A stretch of DNA of 64,000 nucleotides from Shewanella sp. MBTL60-112-B2 (GCF_019655055.1 NZ_BPFA01000021.1:19002-83001), one strand, 5' to 3'. Counted from the first letter of the stretch, positions 9,163-18,387 are shown. The notes: generated by a model from the sequence alone, not told the origin. A program made the numbers and translations.

Positions 9163-9993
9163 TTACTTTTTAACAAATTTCAGCGTCATTCTATCGCTTT
9201 CGCCAATAGCGAGATACTTTTCTTTGTCTTGCCCTTCAAGCGCTAACCGTGGTGGTAGTGTCCAAACGCCTTTTGGATAGTCTTTAGTATCCTTAGGGTT
9301 GGCATTGACCTCTGAGCTGGCGACAAAACTAAAACCGGCTTTCTCAGCCATTTTAATCACAGATGCCTGATCCATATACCCTGTTTTGGCGTCCATGTCA
9401 GGCCCACCTCTATGCTCAACAATCCCCAATGTGCCACCGGGCTTAAGCACTTTATAAGCAGAGTCAAATACAGGCTCTAAATAGCCTTTCATTGCCCAGT
9501 TATGTAAGTTTCTAAAAGTTAACACCGCATCGACACTATTATCGTCTCCCATAGAATAATAACTAGGTGGATCGAATGTCACAGTGCTAGCTGCGCCAAC
9601 TTTAGCCTTATTATCTTTTAACCAAGTTTCAAACTTCTTACCAACCTTTGGTCGATAACCCGTTTTAGCCTTTTCATCTTTAGGATTAGTATCAAAATTA
9701 CCCGCTATATATTGGCCATCTTTAGCTAAATATGGCGCTAATATTTCAGCATACCAGCCGCCACCAGGCCAGAGTTCGATAACGGTATCGCTAGGCTTAA
9801 TATCAAAGAAGCTGAGGGTTTGTTCTGGATGGCGGTATTGATCACGCGCGCTATTTTTAGCTTGTCTAAAATCGCTAGATACCGCTGTTTCTAGGCCTGT
9901 ATTCTCATGATTATGTGCATTAACTACAGTACTTAACGATAGGCTACACGTGCTTGCAAGCAAAACGCTTGCGGCTAACATTGTCTTTTTCAT
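9163..9993 (-). CDS. Exported class I SAM-dependent methyltransferase-like protein
   Basis: The N-terminus is a clear signal peptide (KK, hydrophobic core, cleavage near VVNA-HNHE, residues about 26-27). After it comes a Rossmann-like methyltransferase fold: the glycine-rich motif DTVIELWPGGGWYAEILAPYL, an acidic strand end FDTNP, VDAVLTFRNLHNW as motif II/III and YKVLKPGGTLGIVEHRG as the post-III motif. This matches a family of 'predicted methyltransferases' (COG4798-type) that commonly carry signal peptides. Substrate and even activity are unknown, and AdoMet is not known to be supplied to the periplasm. The 276-residue gene ends eight bases before the hydrolase gene. Confidence 0.82.
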   Translation of the reverse strand: MKKTMLAASVLLASTCSLSLSTVVNAHNHENTGLETAVSSDFRQAKNSARDQYRHPEQTLSFFDIKPSDTVIELWPGGGWYAEILAPYLAKDGQYIAGNFDTNPKDEKAKTGYRPKVGKKFETWLKDNKAKVGAASTVTFDPPSYYSMGDDNSVDAVLTFRNLHNWAMKGYLEPVFDSAYKVLKPGGTLGIVEHRGGPDMDAKTGYMDQASVIKMAEKAGFSFVASSEVNANPKDTKDYPKGVWTLPPRLALEGQDKEKYLAIGESDRMTLKFVKK

Positions 9994-10069
9994 TGTAATT
10001 CCCCTATTTGATGACAGGCATCAACCTAGCAGGTCAGTTAACAAAAAAACAACCGTTATAAACAGAGCG

Positions 10070-10786
10070 TTACATTTTAATTTTTTGACTGCGTCTACTT
10101 GCGGCGCCATCGACCCTTCGCCAACATAAATAAAGCATAGAGGCACTGGTAGCTAACCAGATCCCAACCCAAAACCATGCTGGTAGCCAACTTTCACTGG
10201 CGAGCATATTGGCATCGCCTTGCCCTTCGAGTCCTAAAAGGACCATAGGGCTGGCTAGCGCATTTAGAATGATCATCAGCGCAATAACTCTAAGGCTAGT
10301 AGCCAAATATCGATTTAGTTGCAGTTTGAGTGGCAATAAAAATAAGCCTGCAAGACTGGCTAAAATTACAATAGTCAATAGGTCACGTGCCCATAACAAT
10401 ATAGTCAAAACAACGGCTCCACCTAACAAGGCAAAGCTGAGGCGGATCCCCTTAGGCCAAGTCGCAAACATAAATATGAGATAGCCCCATAATGCCGCGC
10501 CAAAGTATCCAGCAAAACCAATGAATAACGGCCAGCCCCCCTGACTGAAACAGAGCCCTGCACCATTAGGAAATAGCTGAATATGACTGACTACGCCACC
10601 ACTCATAACTGTCGCTAAGCCATGGGAGATCTCATGAAAATAACTTTCTAGCCACTTAAAGGGCACGCTGATAAAAGGTAGACGAGTGACTAAGAAGGCA
10701 ATAAAAAGTTCGAACAAGAAACGGGTACGCCCGGGGGCACCTGAGGTATGTGGAGCTGCAGCTTCGCTGTGATGATGTTCAGGCAT
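10070..10786 (-). CDS. M50-like membrane metallopeptidase
   Basis: Multi-pass membrane protein of 238 residues with an HEISH zinc-binding motif (H51, E52, H55) at the end of a hydrophobic segment, as in the M50B-like peptidase group. Five or six further hydrophobic segments follow. The N-terminus begins MPEHHHSE with a His-rich cytoplasmic stretch that could bind metal. The expected third zinc ligand, usually an Asp in a later segment, is not certain; one candidate is the Asp in WARDLL. The gene overlaps the small gene upstream by eight bases, so they are probably cotranslated. Substrate unknown. Confidence 0.8.
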   Translation of the reverse strand: MPEHHHSEAAAPHTSGAPGRTRFLFELFIAFLVTRLPFISVPFKWLESYFHEISHGLATVMSGGVVSHIQLFPNGAGLCFSQGGWPLFIGFAGYFGAALWGYLIFMFATWPKGIRLSFALLGGAVVLTILLWARDLLTIVILASLAGLFLLPLKLQLNRYLATSLRVIALMIILNALASPMVLLGLEGQGDANMLASESWLPAWFWVGIWLATSASMLYLCWRRVDGAASRRSQKIKM

Positions 10787-11087
10787 AAGTGTCTATACCT
10801 ACCATCTGTTGGATCTCTTCTCGCTTAGCGGCATGTTGATTAATGAGATATTGTGCCACTGCGCCCTGTTGGCCACGGGTTTGGTTTTCATATTCAACAT
10901 GAGCACCAAGCCGTGACTGAAGCCCTGCAGCATCTTCGATATAATCATTAACCACTAATGCTTGCTGCGCTTTTATGGCCGATGCAGCCTCAACACTCGC
11001 GGTATCGACAGCTTTCGCCTGATTAGAAGCGACAGACTTGTTGATTTCAACTTTATTAGCTGTAAGTTGACTGGTGTTGATCTGCAT
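10779..11087 (-). CDS. Conserved hypothetical protein, 102 residues
   Basis: I do not recognise a characterised family. The protein is hydrophilic and Ala/Gln-rich with no signal peptide or membrane segment. The N-terminal half (TANKVEINKSVASNQAKAV) looks disordered; the C-terminal half ends AAKREEIQQMVGIDTYA and is probably helical. Similar short proteins with a terminal EEIQQMVGIDxYA occur in related bacteria as far as I recall, but I cannot check. It lies between tsaB and the M50-like protease gene on the same strand and overlaps the latter by eight bases. Confidence 0.75.
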   Translation of the reverse strand: MQINTSQLTANKVEINKSVASNQAKAVDTASVEAASAIKAQQALVVNDYIEDAAGLQSRLGAHVEYENQTRGQQGAVAQYLINQHAAKREEIQQMVGIDTYA

Positions 11088-11135
11088 TCTATCGTCCTTA
11101 ATTTACTCGGAAAATGCTTTCCTTAAACGCAAAGA

Positions 11136-11852
11136 CTACTCTCTTCCTGGTAATTTCTGCCATGTGACGGTATCACGCAGATAAACTGGTGCTAAATCAT
11201 CAACAGAGGTACTTTGGCCTTTTTCTAAGCCATCTTGCGCCAATGCTAGCATGTATTTCGCTTCAGGGAATTTAGCCGCCTCACATAAAGACATCGTCTC
11301 GCTGTGATCGAGTATTTCAGGGTAAGCATCAAAACCGGTACCACAAGCAGCAATCGGCTGAGTTAAGTCAAGAGTTAACACGATATCGGCGGGCGCACTA
11401 ACCACTTCTTCATTCACTAAAGTGGCTAAGCCATCAACTGCAATATATTGGCCCCAGTAGACTTCGCCCATACGTGCATCAATGGCTGCAAGCACTTGTG
11501 TTGCACCGTTTTCGATAGCCGATTGCGCCATTGCCGCTAAGGTTGAAATACCAATGACGGGCAATTCTTGGCCAAGGGCTAAACCTTGGGTAATACTAGT
11601 ACAAATACGAATACCGGTAAAACTACCAGGGCCTCTACCATAAGCAACTACATCGACATCTTGCAATTTTAACTGAGCTTGCTCTAATACCGACTTAACC
11701 ATTGGCAACAAGCGCTGGCTATGTTCACGAGGGGCATCCGCTTGCTCGCTGAAGGTTACACCTTGATGCGTCACAGCAGCAGAACACGACTCAGTGCAGG
11801 TATCGAGCGCAAGAATACTCAACTGGGTCGTATCGTTAGAAATTTTTGTCAT
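11136..11852 (-). CDS. tsaB: tRNA threonylcarbamoyladenosine synthesis protein TsaB
   Basis: Non-catalytic partner of TsaD in the complex that makes the t6A37 modification of ANN-decoding tRNAs; essential in many bacteria. The actin-like ASKHA fold begins ILALDTCTESCSAAV and includes the conserved VVAYGRGPGSFTGIRI segment. The 238-residue length is normal. It is next to yoaA, as in Escherichia coli, though here separated by a 343-base gap and a convergent membrane gene. The region upstream should hold its promoter. Confidence 0.95.
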   Translation of the reverse strand: MTKISNDTTQLSILALDTCTESCSAAVTHQGVTFSEQADAPREHSQRLLPMVKSVLEQAQLKLQDVDVVAYGRGPGSFTGIRICTSITQGLALGQELPVIGISTLAAMAQSAIENGATQVLAAIDARMGEVYWGQYIAVDGLATLVNEEVVSAPADIVLTLDLTQPIAACGTGFDAYPEILDHSETMSLCEAAKFPEAKYMLALAQDGLEKGQSTSVDDLAPVYLRDTVTWQKLPGRE

Positions 11853-12195
11853 TAATTACTTACCAAACCTATTTTTTATCAAATTTACCATCGTAACGTG
11901 CAATAAACCGATACGACTTAAGACGATGATTAAAGGGCCAAGTCGCTTCATTTACCAGCTTTCGACCAAGTGACTATCTATATTTGGCAATTATACCTCA
12001 AGTAAACTCAAAGCATTAAGCCCTAAACCCAAATTACTTATGTTGCAATTAACTCAGGTATATACAGCTTCATTCAACATCTGCAATGCACTATTGGGCT
12101 ATTTATCAAAAATCAGGGCTAAAAACACAGAACTATTCTAAATTTAAATAGTGGCTCTTAGGTTAGAGAATTCAGTATGGCTTAGTGGAGGGGTA
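11853..12195. other. Gene-free spacer upstream of tsaB and a membrane protein gene
   Basis: The two flanking genes diverge from this 343-base AT-rich stretch, so it should hold promoters for both. I see no convincing hairpin, small gene or RNA in it. A GTG at 12151 in frame with the next gene is not preceded by a ribosome binding site. Confidence 0.5.
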
Positions 12196-12621
12196 ATGCG
12201 ACAGGTCAATATAGATTGGTTGCGCTTATTTCGATATTCCCTGTTGTTCATCATCTTTTCTATGTTGATGACCGTCTTTATACTGATCTGGTTTTCTAAT
12301 AGTCTTGAAGAGGCCTGGCAGAAAGGCCTGATGTTAACCTTTTCTGAATTTGAAATGACCCTTGAGTTAACGCTAACACTGCTCATATACATTAGCTTTC
12401 CGGTGCTATTGTTGCGCTTCCTCTTTTACTTCTCCAAAATGCTCTACCGCGGTCGAAACCCAGGGGTGGCTATCATTAGTTACAAAACACTGTTTAACCC
12501 ATTAAATTTATTGCTTTTTCCAAGCCTACTTAATGATAAAGGCTTACTCTACCGTCGACGCTGTTTACTAGCGCTCATCTTACTGACCGCCATCTACTTT
12601 ACCATTTTACTGATCACTTAA
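12196..12621 (+). CDS. Hypothetical membrane protein
   Basis: Predicted inner-membrane protein of 141 residues with three hydrophobic segments: one near the N-terminus (LLFIIFSMLMTVFILIWF), one central (LTLTLLIYISFPVLLLRFLFYF) and one C-terminal (LLALILLTAIYFTILLI). Basic residues between segments two and three (RGRNP, YRRR) suggest a cytoplasmic loop. I chose the ATG at 12196 because GGAGGGG stands three bases upstream; a GTG at 12151 would add 15 residues without a site. The 3' end overlaps the convergent yoaA gene by eight bases. No family is recognised. Confidence 0.72.
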   Translation: MRQVNIDWLRLFRYSLLFIIFSMLMTVFILIWFSNSLEEAWQKGLMLTFSEFEMTLELTLTLLIYISFPVLLLRFLFYFSKMLYRGRNPGVAIISYKTLFNPLNLLLFPSLLNDKGLLYRRRCLLALILLTAIYFTILLIT

Positions 12622-14539
12622 TCTTAGCTAAAAAGTCTGTCGCCTTGTCTAAATCACGAGTACGGGACATGGGCGGTAGTGAATTTAAAAATGCCTGTCC
12701 ATAAGGTTTATTAACAATACGGTTATCGCACAAAATGAGTACGCCTTTATCTTTCTCATCTCGGATCAAACGCCCTACCCCCTGATTCAGGGTAATCACT
12801 GCTTGTGGTAATGATATTTCACTGAAGGGATCTTTGCCCTCTCGTTCGATACTTTCGCTGCGCGCACGAAACAAATTATCATCGGGTGAAATAAAAGGAA
12901 GCTTATCGATAATCACACAGCTAAGCAGGCGACCACGCACATCGACCCCTTCCCAAAAGGCGCCTGTACCTAGCAACACTGCATTACCAAGCTGACGGTA
13001 TTTCTTCAACAGGCTCTGCTTACCCGCTTGTCCCTGCACTAAAAGTGGATAGGAGACCCGTCTCTGCAGTGCTGGCGCAACTAAATTAAGCATTCTGTGA
13101 CTGGTAAATAAGATAAAGGTTCGACCTTTAGCTGCATTAACAGCCTTAACACAGACATCGACAAATTGTGTTAGCGCAGCATGATGGTTATTTACACTCG
13201 CTAAATGCCGAGGCACGCAAAACAGCGCATTATTAGCGTAATCAAATGGACTTTCTAGCAGCATCTCTTGGCAGTGAGTTAAGCCCAGTTGCCTAGTAAA
13301 CAAACTCAAGTCACGGTTGATTTGTAGGGTTGCTGAAGTAAAAATCCACGAAATATTAGACTCAAACAGTTTTCGACATTCTTTCGCGACATCAATGGGT
13401 GCAATACGCAGCACCAAATAACGATGGCCATAATCAATACTGTAAGCGGCCTGATTGTTCTCACATAAGAAAAATAGCTCTAGCTTATTGGTGATGACGT
13501 CTAGTTTTTCAATTGTGTCATCTAGGTTCTCACTGCGGCCAACATGACCTAACAATAAACTCTGTAGCACTTTAACCTCTTTGATCAAAGCCCACGACAG
13601 CACAGACAAAGCTTTATTACCTAATAGGCGACGCCAATCGCTATCTCCTAATTCAAACAACATCTGATGCCAGTCATTTAATATGGCAGCGCAGCGACAA
13701 CTGAGTGCTTCTATCTGTTTAGCATCTCTAAGTTCTTTTCGGTAGATATCAATTAATTTATCAAACAGATCTGATAGTTGTCTTGTTGAGCATTGCTGAC
13801 CAAAGTAAGTCACTGCAATATCAGGCAGCAGATGCGCCTCATCAAAAATAACCACATCAGAGTCAGGGAGTAACTCGGCAAAACCCGTTTCTTTTATAAT
13901 CCGATCGGCAAGAAACAGATGATGATTGACCACGATAACCCGAGCATCCATGGCTCGATTACGGGCCTTACGCGTAAAGCACTCATCATAATAGTCACAA
14001 CGTTGACCAATGCAGTTCTCTTTACTACTGACAATTAACGGCAAAGCGGGAGAGTTTTCTGTAACGGCAGTCAGGCCACCAATATCGCCGTCAGTCGTTT
14101 GTCCGGCCCACTGATTAATCCTGAGTAGATCATCTAATACCTGAGTCTCCATGGAGCTCGCGCCCGATAACTCTTTCTCCATCAAGTGCTGACAAAGATA
14201 ATTATTACGCCCTTTTAATAAAGCGACTTTAGGCGTTAGGTTCAGCATAGCCAATAAAGCTGGTAAGTCTTTGTAAAATAATTGTTCTTGCAGATTTTTA
14301 CTGCCGGTACTAATAATGACTTGTTTGCCACTCAATAGCGCTGGAATAAGATAAGCAAAGGTTTTACCTACACCGGTGCCCGCCTCAACCACTAAGTTTT
14401 TACGATTTTGAATAGATCCCGCTACGGCGTGCGCCATTTCAGCTTGCACATCTCGACGACTAAAACCTTTAATCGATTGCGCTAATACACCTTGGCTTGA
14501 AAATGCAGCAGCGACTTGTTGTGTTAATCTAACGCTCAA
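12614..14539 (-). CDS. yoaA: DinG-family ATP-dependent helicase YoaA
   Basis: Superfamily 2 iron-sulfur DNA helicase of the XPD/DinG group, linked to replication fork repair. Walker A is AGTGVGKT (53-60), the DEAH box is at 233-236 and four cysteines suitable for a 4Fe-4S cluster stand at C116, C176, C181 and C187. Later motifs include FTSATL, GTGAFWEGVDVRG and ITLNQGVGRLIRDEKD (motif VI). The 641-residue length matches YoaA rather than the longer DinG. The start is a TTG; the Shine-Dalgarno match is weak. It is convergent with the small membrane gene and points toward tsaB. Confidence 0.93.
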   Translation of the reverse strand: MSVRLTQQVAAAFSSQGVLAQSIKGFSRRDVQAEMAHAVAGSIQNRKNLVVEAGTGVGKTFAYLIPALLSGKQVIISTGSKNLQEQLFYKDLPALLAMLNLTPKVALLKGRNNYLCQHLMEKELSGASSMETQVLDDLLRINQWAGQTTDGDIGGLTAVTENSPALPLIVSSKENCIGQRCDYYDECFTRKARNRAMDARVIVVNHHLFLADRIIKETGFAELLPDSDVVIFDEAHLLPDIAVTYFGQQCSTRQLSDLFDKLIDIYRKELRDAKQIEALSCRCAAILNDWHQMLFELGDSDWRRLLGNKALSVLSWALIKEVKVLQSLLLGHVGRSENLDDTIEKLDVITNKLELFFLCENNQAAYSIDYGHRYLVLRIAPIDVAKECRKLFESNISWIFTSATLQINRDLSLFTRQLGLTHCQEMLLESPFDYANNALFCVPRHLASVNNHHAALTQFVDVCVKAVNAAKGRTFILFTSHRMLNLVAPALQRRVSYPLLVQGQAGKQSLLKKYRQLGNAVLLGTGAFWEGVDVRGRLLSCVIIDKLPFISPDDNLFRARSESIEREGKDPFSEISLPQAVITLNQGVGRLIRDEKDKGVLILCDNRIVNKPYGQAFLNSLPPMSRTRDLDKATDFLAKIK

Positions 14540-14904
14540 GAGGTAGGCAACCTTTAATTAGCCTGCATGGCTTGCTTTACAGAGTGTGAGGCAGTTTATC
14601 TTAAATAGCCTTACAAGATTAGTTTTAGTTTTCTACTCGCCCTGCTATTTAGCGCAATAAAATCACTAACGGTTGTCTCGTTTTCAAAACAAAGCACTAA
14701 AAAGTCTGCCAAGCGTTGACGACATTAGGCCTAAAATGACATTTAGATGAAGTTTACTCATCTGAAGAAATAAGAGGTTGCAATCATTTTTAAAACTGAT
14801 TAATTTAAATACCAAGGCACAGCAAGTAGCATAGCAAAAAGTAGCTAAGCAAAATGCCTTAACGCATTTACTGGCCATCAGGCTCAAAATTGAGAGACAC
14901 GAAT
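14540..14904. other. Spacer carrying the his operon promoter region
   Basis: This 365-base AT-rich stretch separates divergent yoaA and hisL. A weak sigma-70-like pair, TTGCAA (14778-14783) and TAATTT (14801-14806) with 17 bases between, could start the his transcript, and a second, poorer pair begins TTGACG near 14715. A minus-strand reading frame at 14684-14911 overlaps hisL and is not credible. Confidence 0.4.
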
Positions 14905-14952
14905 ATGACACAGCTTTTGAACACTATGCATCATCATCACCATATGCGGTAG
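14905..14952 (+). CDS. hisL: his operon leader peptide
   Basis: A 15-codon frame, MTQLLNTMHHHHHMR, with five consecutive His codons and a TAG stop stands directly upstream of a hairpin series and hisG. This is the classical arrangement of the his attenuator: ribosome stalling at the His codons when charged tRNA-His is scarce decides which hairpin forms. Escherichia coli HisL has seven His. The peptide has no function beyond its translation. A GAGA lies nine bases upstream of the ATG. Confidence 0.92.
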   Translation: MTQLLNTMHHHHHMR

Positions 14953-15010
14953 CCTTCGGAAGCTCACTGCCGAAGGACTATTTCCTTCCGGCGGTTGATT
15001 TAAAAATATC
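14953..15010 (+). promoter_or_regulatory. his attenuator switching hairpins
   Basis: CCTTCGG (14953-14959) pairs with CCGAAGG (14970-14976) right after the leader stop, forming the pause hairpin. TTCCTTCC (14982-14989) is complementary to GGAAGGAA (15020-15027), which lies inside the terminator stem, so its pairing there would block termination. CCGAAGG can also pair imperfectly with CCTTCCGG (14984-14991). Mutually exclusive structures of this kind are expected for transcription attenuation. Confidence 0.8.
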
Positions 15011-15042
15011 AAAACCCTTGGAAGGAATTCCAAGGGTTTTTT
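15011..15042 (+). terminator. his attenuator terminator
   Basis: AAAACCCTTGGAA, four bases of loop and TTCCAAGGGTTTT form a 13-base-pair stem followed by more T. It ends transcription 60 bases before hisG when the antiterminator does not form. Confidence 0.9.
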
Positions 15043-15102
15043 GGTTTTATCTTAACGGATTGTTTTATAAGAATTTTTAAATTAACTAATAGGAAGTACC
15101 CC

Positions 15103-16002
15103 ATGTCAGAGTCAAATAGATTACGTATCGCTATCCAAAAATCAGGTCGTTTATCAAAAGAATCACAGAAGCTTTTAAAAAGCTGTGGTGTTAAATTTAA
15201 CGTCAACGAACAACGTCTTATCGCCCACTCTGACAATATGCCAATCGATCTATTACGTGTCCGTGATGACGATATTCCAGGCCTAGTTATGGATGGCGTT
15301 GTCGACCTTGGGATCATTGGCGAGAATGTGCTTGAAGAGGAACAAATCGAGCGTCAAAGCCTTGGTAAACCCGCCGAGTGCGTGAAGCTTCGCGAATTAG
15401 ACTTTGGTGCTTGCCGTTTATCATTAGCTGTACCCAATGAGTTTGAGTACCAAGATGCCAGTTCACTAGAAGGACTGAGAATAGCCACTTCTTACCCTAA
15501 CCTGCTACGCCGTTACATGGAGCAGAAAGGTATCAATTACCGTGATTGTATGCTTAAGGGCTCAGTAGAAGTTGCACCTCGTGCAGGCTTATCTGACGGT
15601 ATTTGTGACCTTGTTTCAACAGGGGCAACCCTTGAGGCAAACGGCCTTTACGAAACCGAAGTGATTTATCGCTCAATGGCTTGCATCATTCAATCGACTC
15701 AATCTCAGCCCGATGACAAGCAAGCACTTATCAATAAAATTCTGTCACGCATCAATGGTGTTGTAAGAGCAAAAGAGAGCAAATACATCTTGCTACACGC
15801 TCCAACAGAAACGCTAGAACAGATTGTAGCCCTGCTTCCTGGTGCTGAAAACCCAACGGTACTGCCACTTAATGATGATACTAACCGTGTTGCTATCCAC
15901 GCTGTTAGTACTGAAGATCTGTTCTGGGACACAATGGAGCAATTAACTCAGTTAGGTGCCAGCTCTATTTTGGTCATGCCTATCGAAAAAATGATGGGGT
16001 AA
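15103..16002 (+). CDS. hisG: ATP phosphoribosyltransferase, long form
   Basis: First and feedback-controlled step of histidine synthesis: ATP plus PRPP to phosphoribosyl-ATP. The N-terminus [16 protein letters not shown], the [13 protein letters not shown] segment and the PRPP loop [14 protein letters not shown] are typical. At 299 residues it is the long HisG with a C-terminal ACT-like domain (about 225-299) that binds histidine, so no HisZ is needed. It is the first structural gene of the operon, downstream of the attenuator, with hisD four bases later. Confidence 0.98.
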   Translation: MSESNRLRIAIQKSGRLSKESQKLLKSCGVKFNVNEQRLIAHSDNMPIDLLRVRDDDIPGLVMDGVVDLGIIGENVLEEEQIERQSLGKPAECVKLRELDFGACRLSLAVPNEFEYQDASSLEGLRIATSYPNLLRRYMEQKGINYRDCMLKGSVEVAPRAGLSDGICDLVSTGATLEANGLYETEVIYRSMACIIQSTQSQPDDKQALINKILSRINGVVRAKESKYILLHAPTETLEQIVALLPGAENPTVLPLNDDTNRVAIHAVSTEDLFWDTMEQLTQLGASSILVMPIEKMMG

Positions 16003-16006
16003 GCTC

Positions 16007-17335
16007 ATGCAGATCCTCAACTGGCAATCACTCACACCAGCAGCGCAATTAGATGCATTGCAGCGCTCGCCATTAATTGGTGACAACAGCCTCGAGCAAA
16101 ATGTGGCGAGGATCATTGAAGCCGTTGTGACTAACGGCGATCAGGCGCTAAAAGACTTTAGTCGCAAGTTTGATGGGGTAAACGTAGAAACGCTTAAACT
16201 AACGGCTACCCAAATTGAGCAGAGCTGCAAACTGGTACCTGATCCCCTGAAACAGGCTATCGCTCAGGCTAAGGCCAACATTGAGCGATTTCATCAGGCG
16301 CAGTTACAACCAATAGTTGATATCGAAACTCAGGCGGGGATCCGCTGTGAGCTTCGCTCTGAGGCGATTGAGCGTGTTGGACTCTATATTCCAGGTGGCA
16401 CAGCGCCGCTTATATCCACCGTGCTAATGCTAGCAATGCCAGCCAAAATTGCTGGTTGTAACAAACGAGTTTTGGTGAGTCCACCGCCAATTAATGACGC
16501 TATCATTTATGCGGCAAATGAGTGTGGTATCGAAGAGATTTATCAAGTGGGTGGTGCGCAAGCTATTGCCGCATTAGCATTTGGCACCGAATCTGTTCCG
16601 CAGGTAGATAAAATCTTTGGACCGGGCAATCGATTTGTCACCGAAGCCAAGCGTGCTGTTAGCCAAGATAATCGCTGCACCATCAGTATCGATATGCCTG
16701 CTGGCCCATCAGAAGTATTAATTATTGCAGATGGCCAAGCGAACGCAGAGTTTGTGGCTGCGGATCTTTTATCTCAAGCAGAACACGGCGCAGACTCTCA
16801 AGTCATGCTAGTCACCGAATCAACCGAGCTCGCAGAAGCGGTCAACACAGCTCTGACTGATCAGCTTAAGCAATTGTCTCGTGCTGAGATAGCAACTACA
16901 GCTCTTAAGAGTAGCCGTACGCTAATTGTTGCTAATATGCAGATGGCAGCTGAGGTTTCAAACCAATACGGACCTGAACACCTCATTATTCAAACTGAGC
17001 AGCCAAGAGATGTATTAAGTAATATTCGCGCCGCAGGCTCTGTGTTTTTAGGCGCTTATACTCCTGAATCTGTCGGCGACTATGCCAGTGGTACAAATCA
17101 CGTCCTACCGACCTACGGCTATAGTAAAACGGTTTCGAGTCTATCTTTGGCAGACTTTAGCCGAAGATTTACGGTACAAGAGCTCAATGCTCAAGGCCTA
17201 CGAACTATTGCTGATAGCGTGATGGCACTTGCGGCGGCAGAACAACTCGATGCCCACAAGAATGCGATAGCTATTCGAGTCGCGAGCCTTAACGGCGTAA
17301 CTGATGGCACGAATAGCGGCAATGAGGAGCAATAA
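16007..17335 (+). CDS. hisD: Histidinol dehydrogenase
   Basis: Zinc enzyme that oxidises histidinol twice to histidine, the last two steps of the pathway. Signature regions are VGLYIPGGTAPLISTVLM, YQVGGAQAIAALAFGT, KIFGPGNRFVTEAKR, DMPAGPSEVLIIAD and the zinc-ligand segment LLSQAEHGADSQ, with a conserved pair of histidines in GPEHLII and TNHVLPT. The 442-residue length is typical. Its last base overlaps the hisC start region (TAATG), so translation is coupled. Confidence 0.98.
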   Translation: MQILNWQSLTPAAQLDALQRSPLIGDNSLEQNVARIIEAVVTNGDQALKDFSRKFDGVNVETLKLTATQIEQSCKLVPDPLKQAIAQAKANIERFHQAQLQPIVDIETQAGIRCELRSEAIERVGLYIPGGTAPLISTVLMLAMPAKIAGCNKRVLVSPPPINDAIIYAANECGIEEIYQVGGAQAIAALAFGTESVPQVDKIFGPGNRFVTEAKRAVSQDNRCTISIDMPAGPSEVLIIADGQANAEFVAADLLSQAEHGADSQVMLVTESTELAEAVNTALTDQLKQLSRAEIATTALKSSRTLIVANMQMAAEVSNQYGPEHLIIQTEQPRDVLSNIRAAGSVFLGAYTPESVGDYASGTNHVLPTYGYSKTVSSLSLADFSRRFTVQELNAQGLRTIADSVMALAAAEQLDAHKNAIAIRVASLNGVTDGTNSGNEEQ

Positions 17336-18387
17336 TGAGCACAGTAATTAACGGCTTGAATTTAGCTCAACGCTTGGCCAGACCAGAGCTGCTCAGTCTA
17401 CAGATCTATCAATCTGCTCGCCGAATTGGCGGTCAGGGGGATATCTGGATCAATGCCAACGAGTCACCATTTAATAATAGTGAACTTGAAGGCCTGAACC
17501 GCTACCCTGAATGCCAACCTCCAGAGCTGATAAAAGCTTATAGCCAATACAGCAAAGTCGCAGCTGACAGCATTATTACCAGTCGCGGCGCCGATGAGGC
17601 GATTGAGTTACTGATCCGTGCTTTTTGCATACCGGCTCAAGACTGTATCGCAACTTTCGGACCAACTTATGGCATGTATGCCATAAGTGCCAAAACCTTT
17701 AATGTGGGTGTAAAAGCGTTATCACTGACTGAAGATTTTCAGCTACCCAGTGATTACCTTTCACAAGTAAACGGCGCTAAGTTGGTCTTTATATGCAATC
17801 CCAATAACCCAACAGGCAGCGTGATCCCCCGAGAGAAGGTGATTGAGGTAATCAACAGCTGCCAAGATGCTATCGTGGTTGTGGATGAAGCTTATATCGA
17901 ATTTAGCCCAGAATTTAGCGTCGCCGATTTAGTCGCAACTTCTGCCAACCTTGTGGTGTTGCGTACTCTGTCAAAAGCATTTGCATTGGCAGGAGCACGC
18001 TGCGGCTTCTTGCTCGCGAACCCAAATATTATTGATATTTGCATGCGAGTTATCGCGCCCTACCCTGTGCCGCTTCCTGTCAGTCTCGTTGCTGAAAAGG
18101 CACTGAGCAGTTCAGGGCTTGAAACTATGAGCCGACAAGTCAATGACATGAAACAACAGGGCTTAAGGTTAGCGGATGCATTACAGAGCTATGGTGCCAA
18201 GGTCGTAACAGCGCACGGTAATTACGTACTTGCTGAGTTTGCAGATAAAGAGCGGGTTCAACAAAAGCTGTCGGAGGCAGGTGTTATCGCCAGATCTTAC
18301 AGTGATCCACGCCTTAGCCAAGCCATTCGATTTAGCTTTACAAATCAGGCGCAAACAGACTATCTCATTCAACTGTTTCAACAGTAA
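17335..18387 (+). CDS. hisC: Histidinol-phosphate aminotransferase
   Basis: PLP enzyme converting imidazole acetol phosphate and glutamate to histidinol phosphate. The fold-type I features are INANESPF at the N-terminus, SRGADEAIELLIR, CNPNNPTGS, VVDEAYIEF and the PLP lysine motif TLSKAFALAGARCGF. The 350-residue length is normal. It overlaps hisD by one base; an 88-base gap separates it from hisB, the only sizeable gap in the operon. Confidence 0.97.
   Translation: MSTVINGLNLAQRLARPELLSLQIYQSARRIGGQGDIWINANESPFNNSELEGLNRYPECQPPELIKAYSQYSKVAADSIITSRGADEAIELLIRAFCIPAQDCIATFGPTYGMYAISAKTFNVGVKALSLTEDFQLPSDYLSQVNGAKLVFICNPNNPTGSVIPREKVIEVINSCQDAIVVVDEAYIEFSPEFSVADLVATSANLVVLRTLSKAFALAGARCGFLLANPNIIDICMRVIAPYPVPLPVSLVAEKALSSSGLETMSRQVNDMKQQGLRLADALQSYGAKVVTAHGNYVLAEFADKERVQQKLSEAGVIARSYSDPRLSQAIRFSFTNQAQTDYLIQLFQQ

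Noticed and set aside
14684..14911. Minus-strand frame of 75 codons upstream of hisG
   Set aside because: It overlaps hisL and the his promoter region, is Cys/Leu/Ser-rich without recognisable features and has no ribosome binding site.
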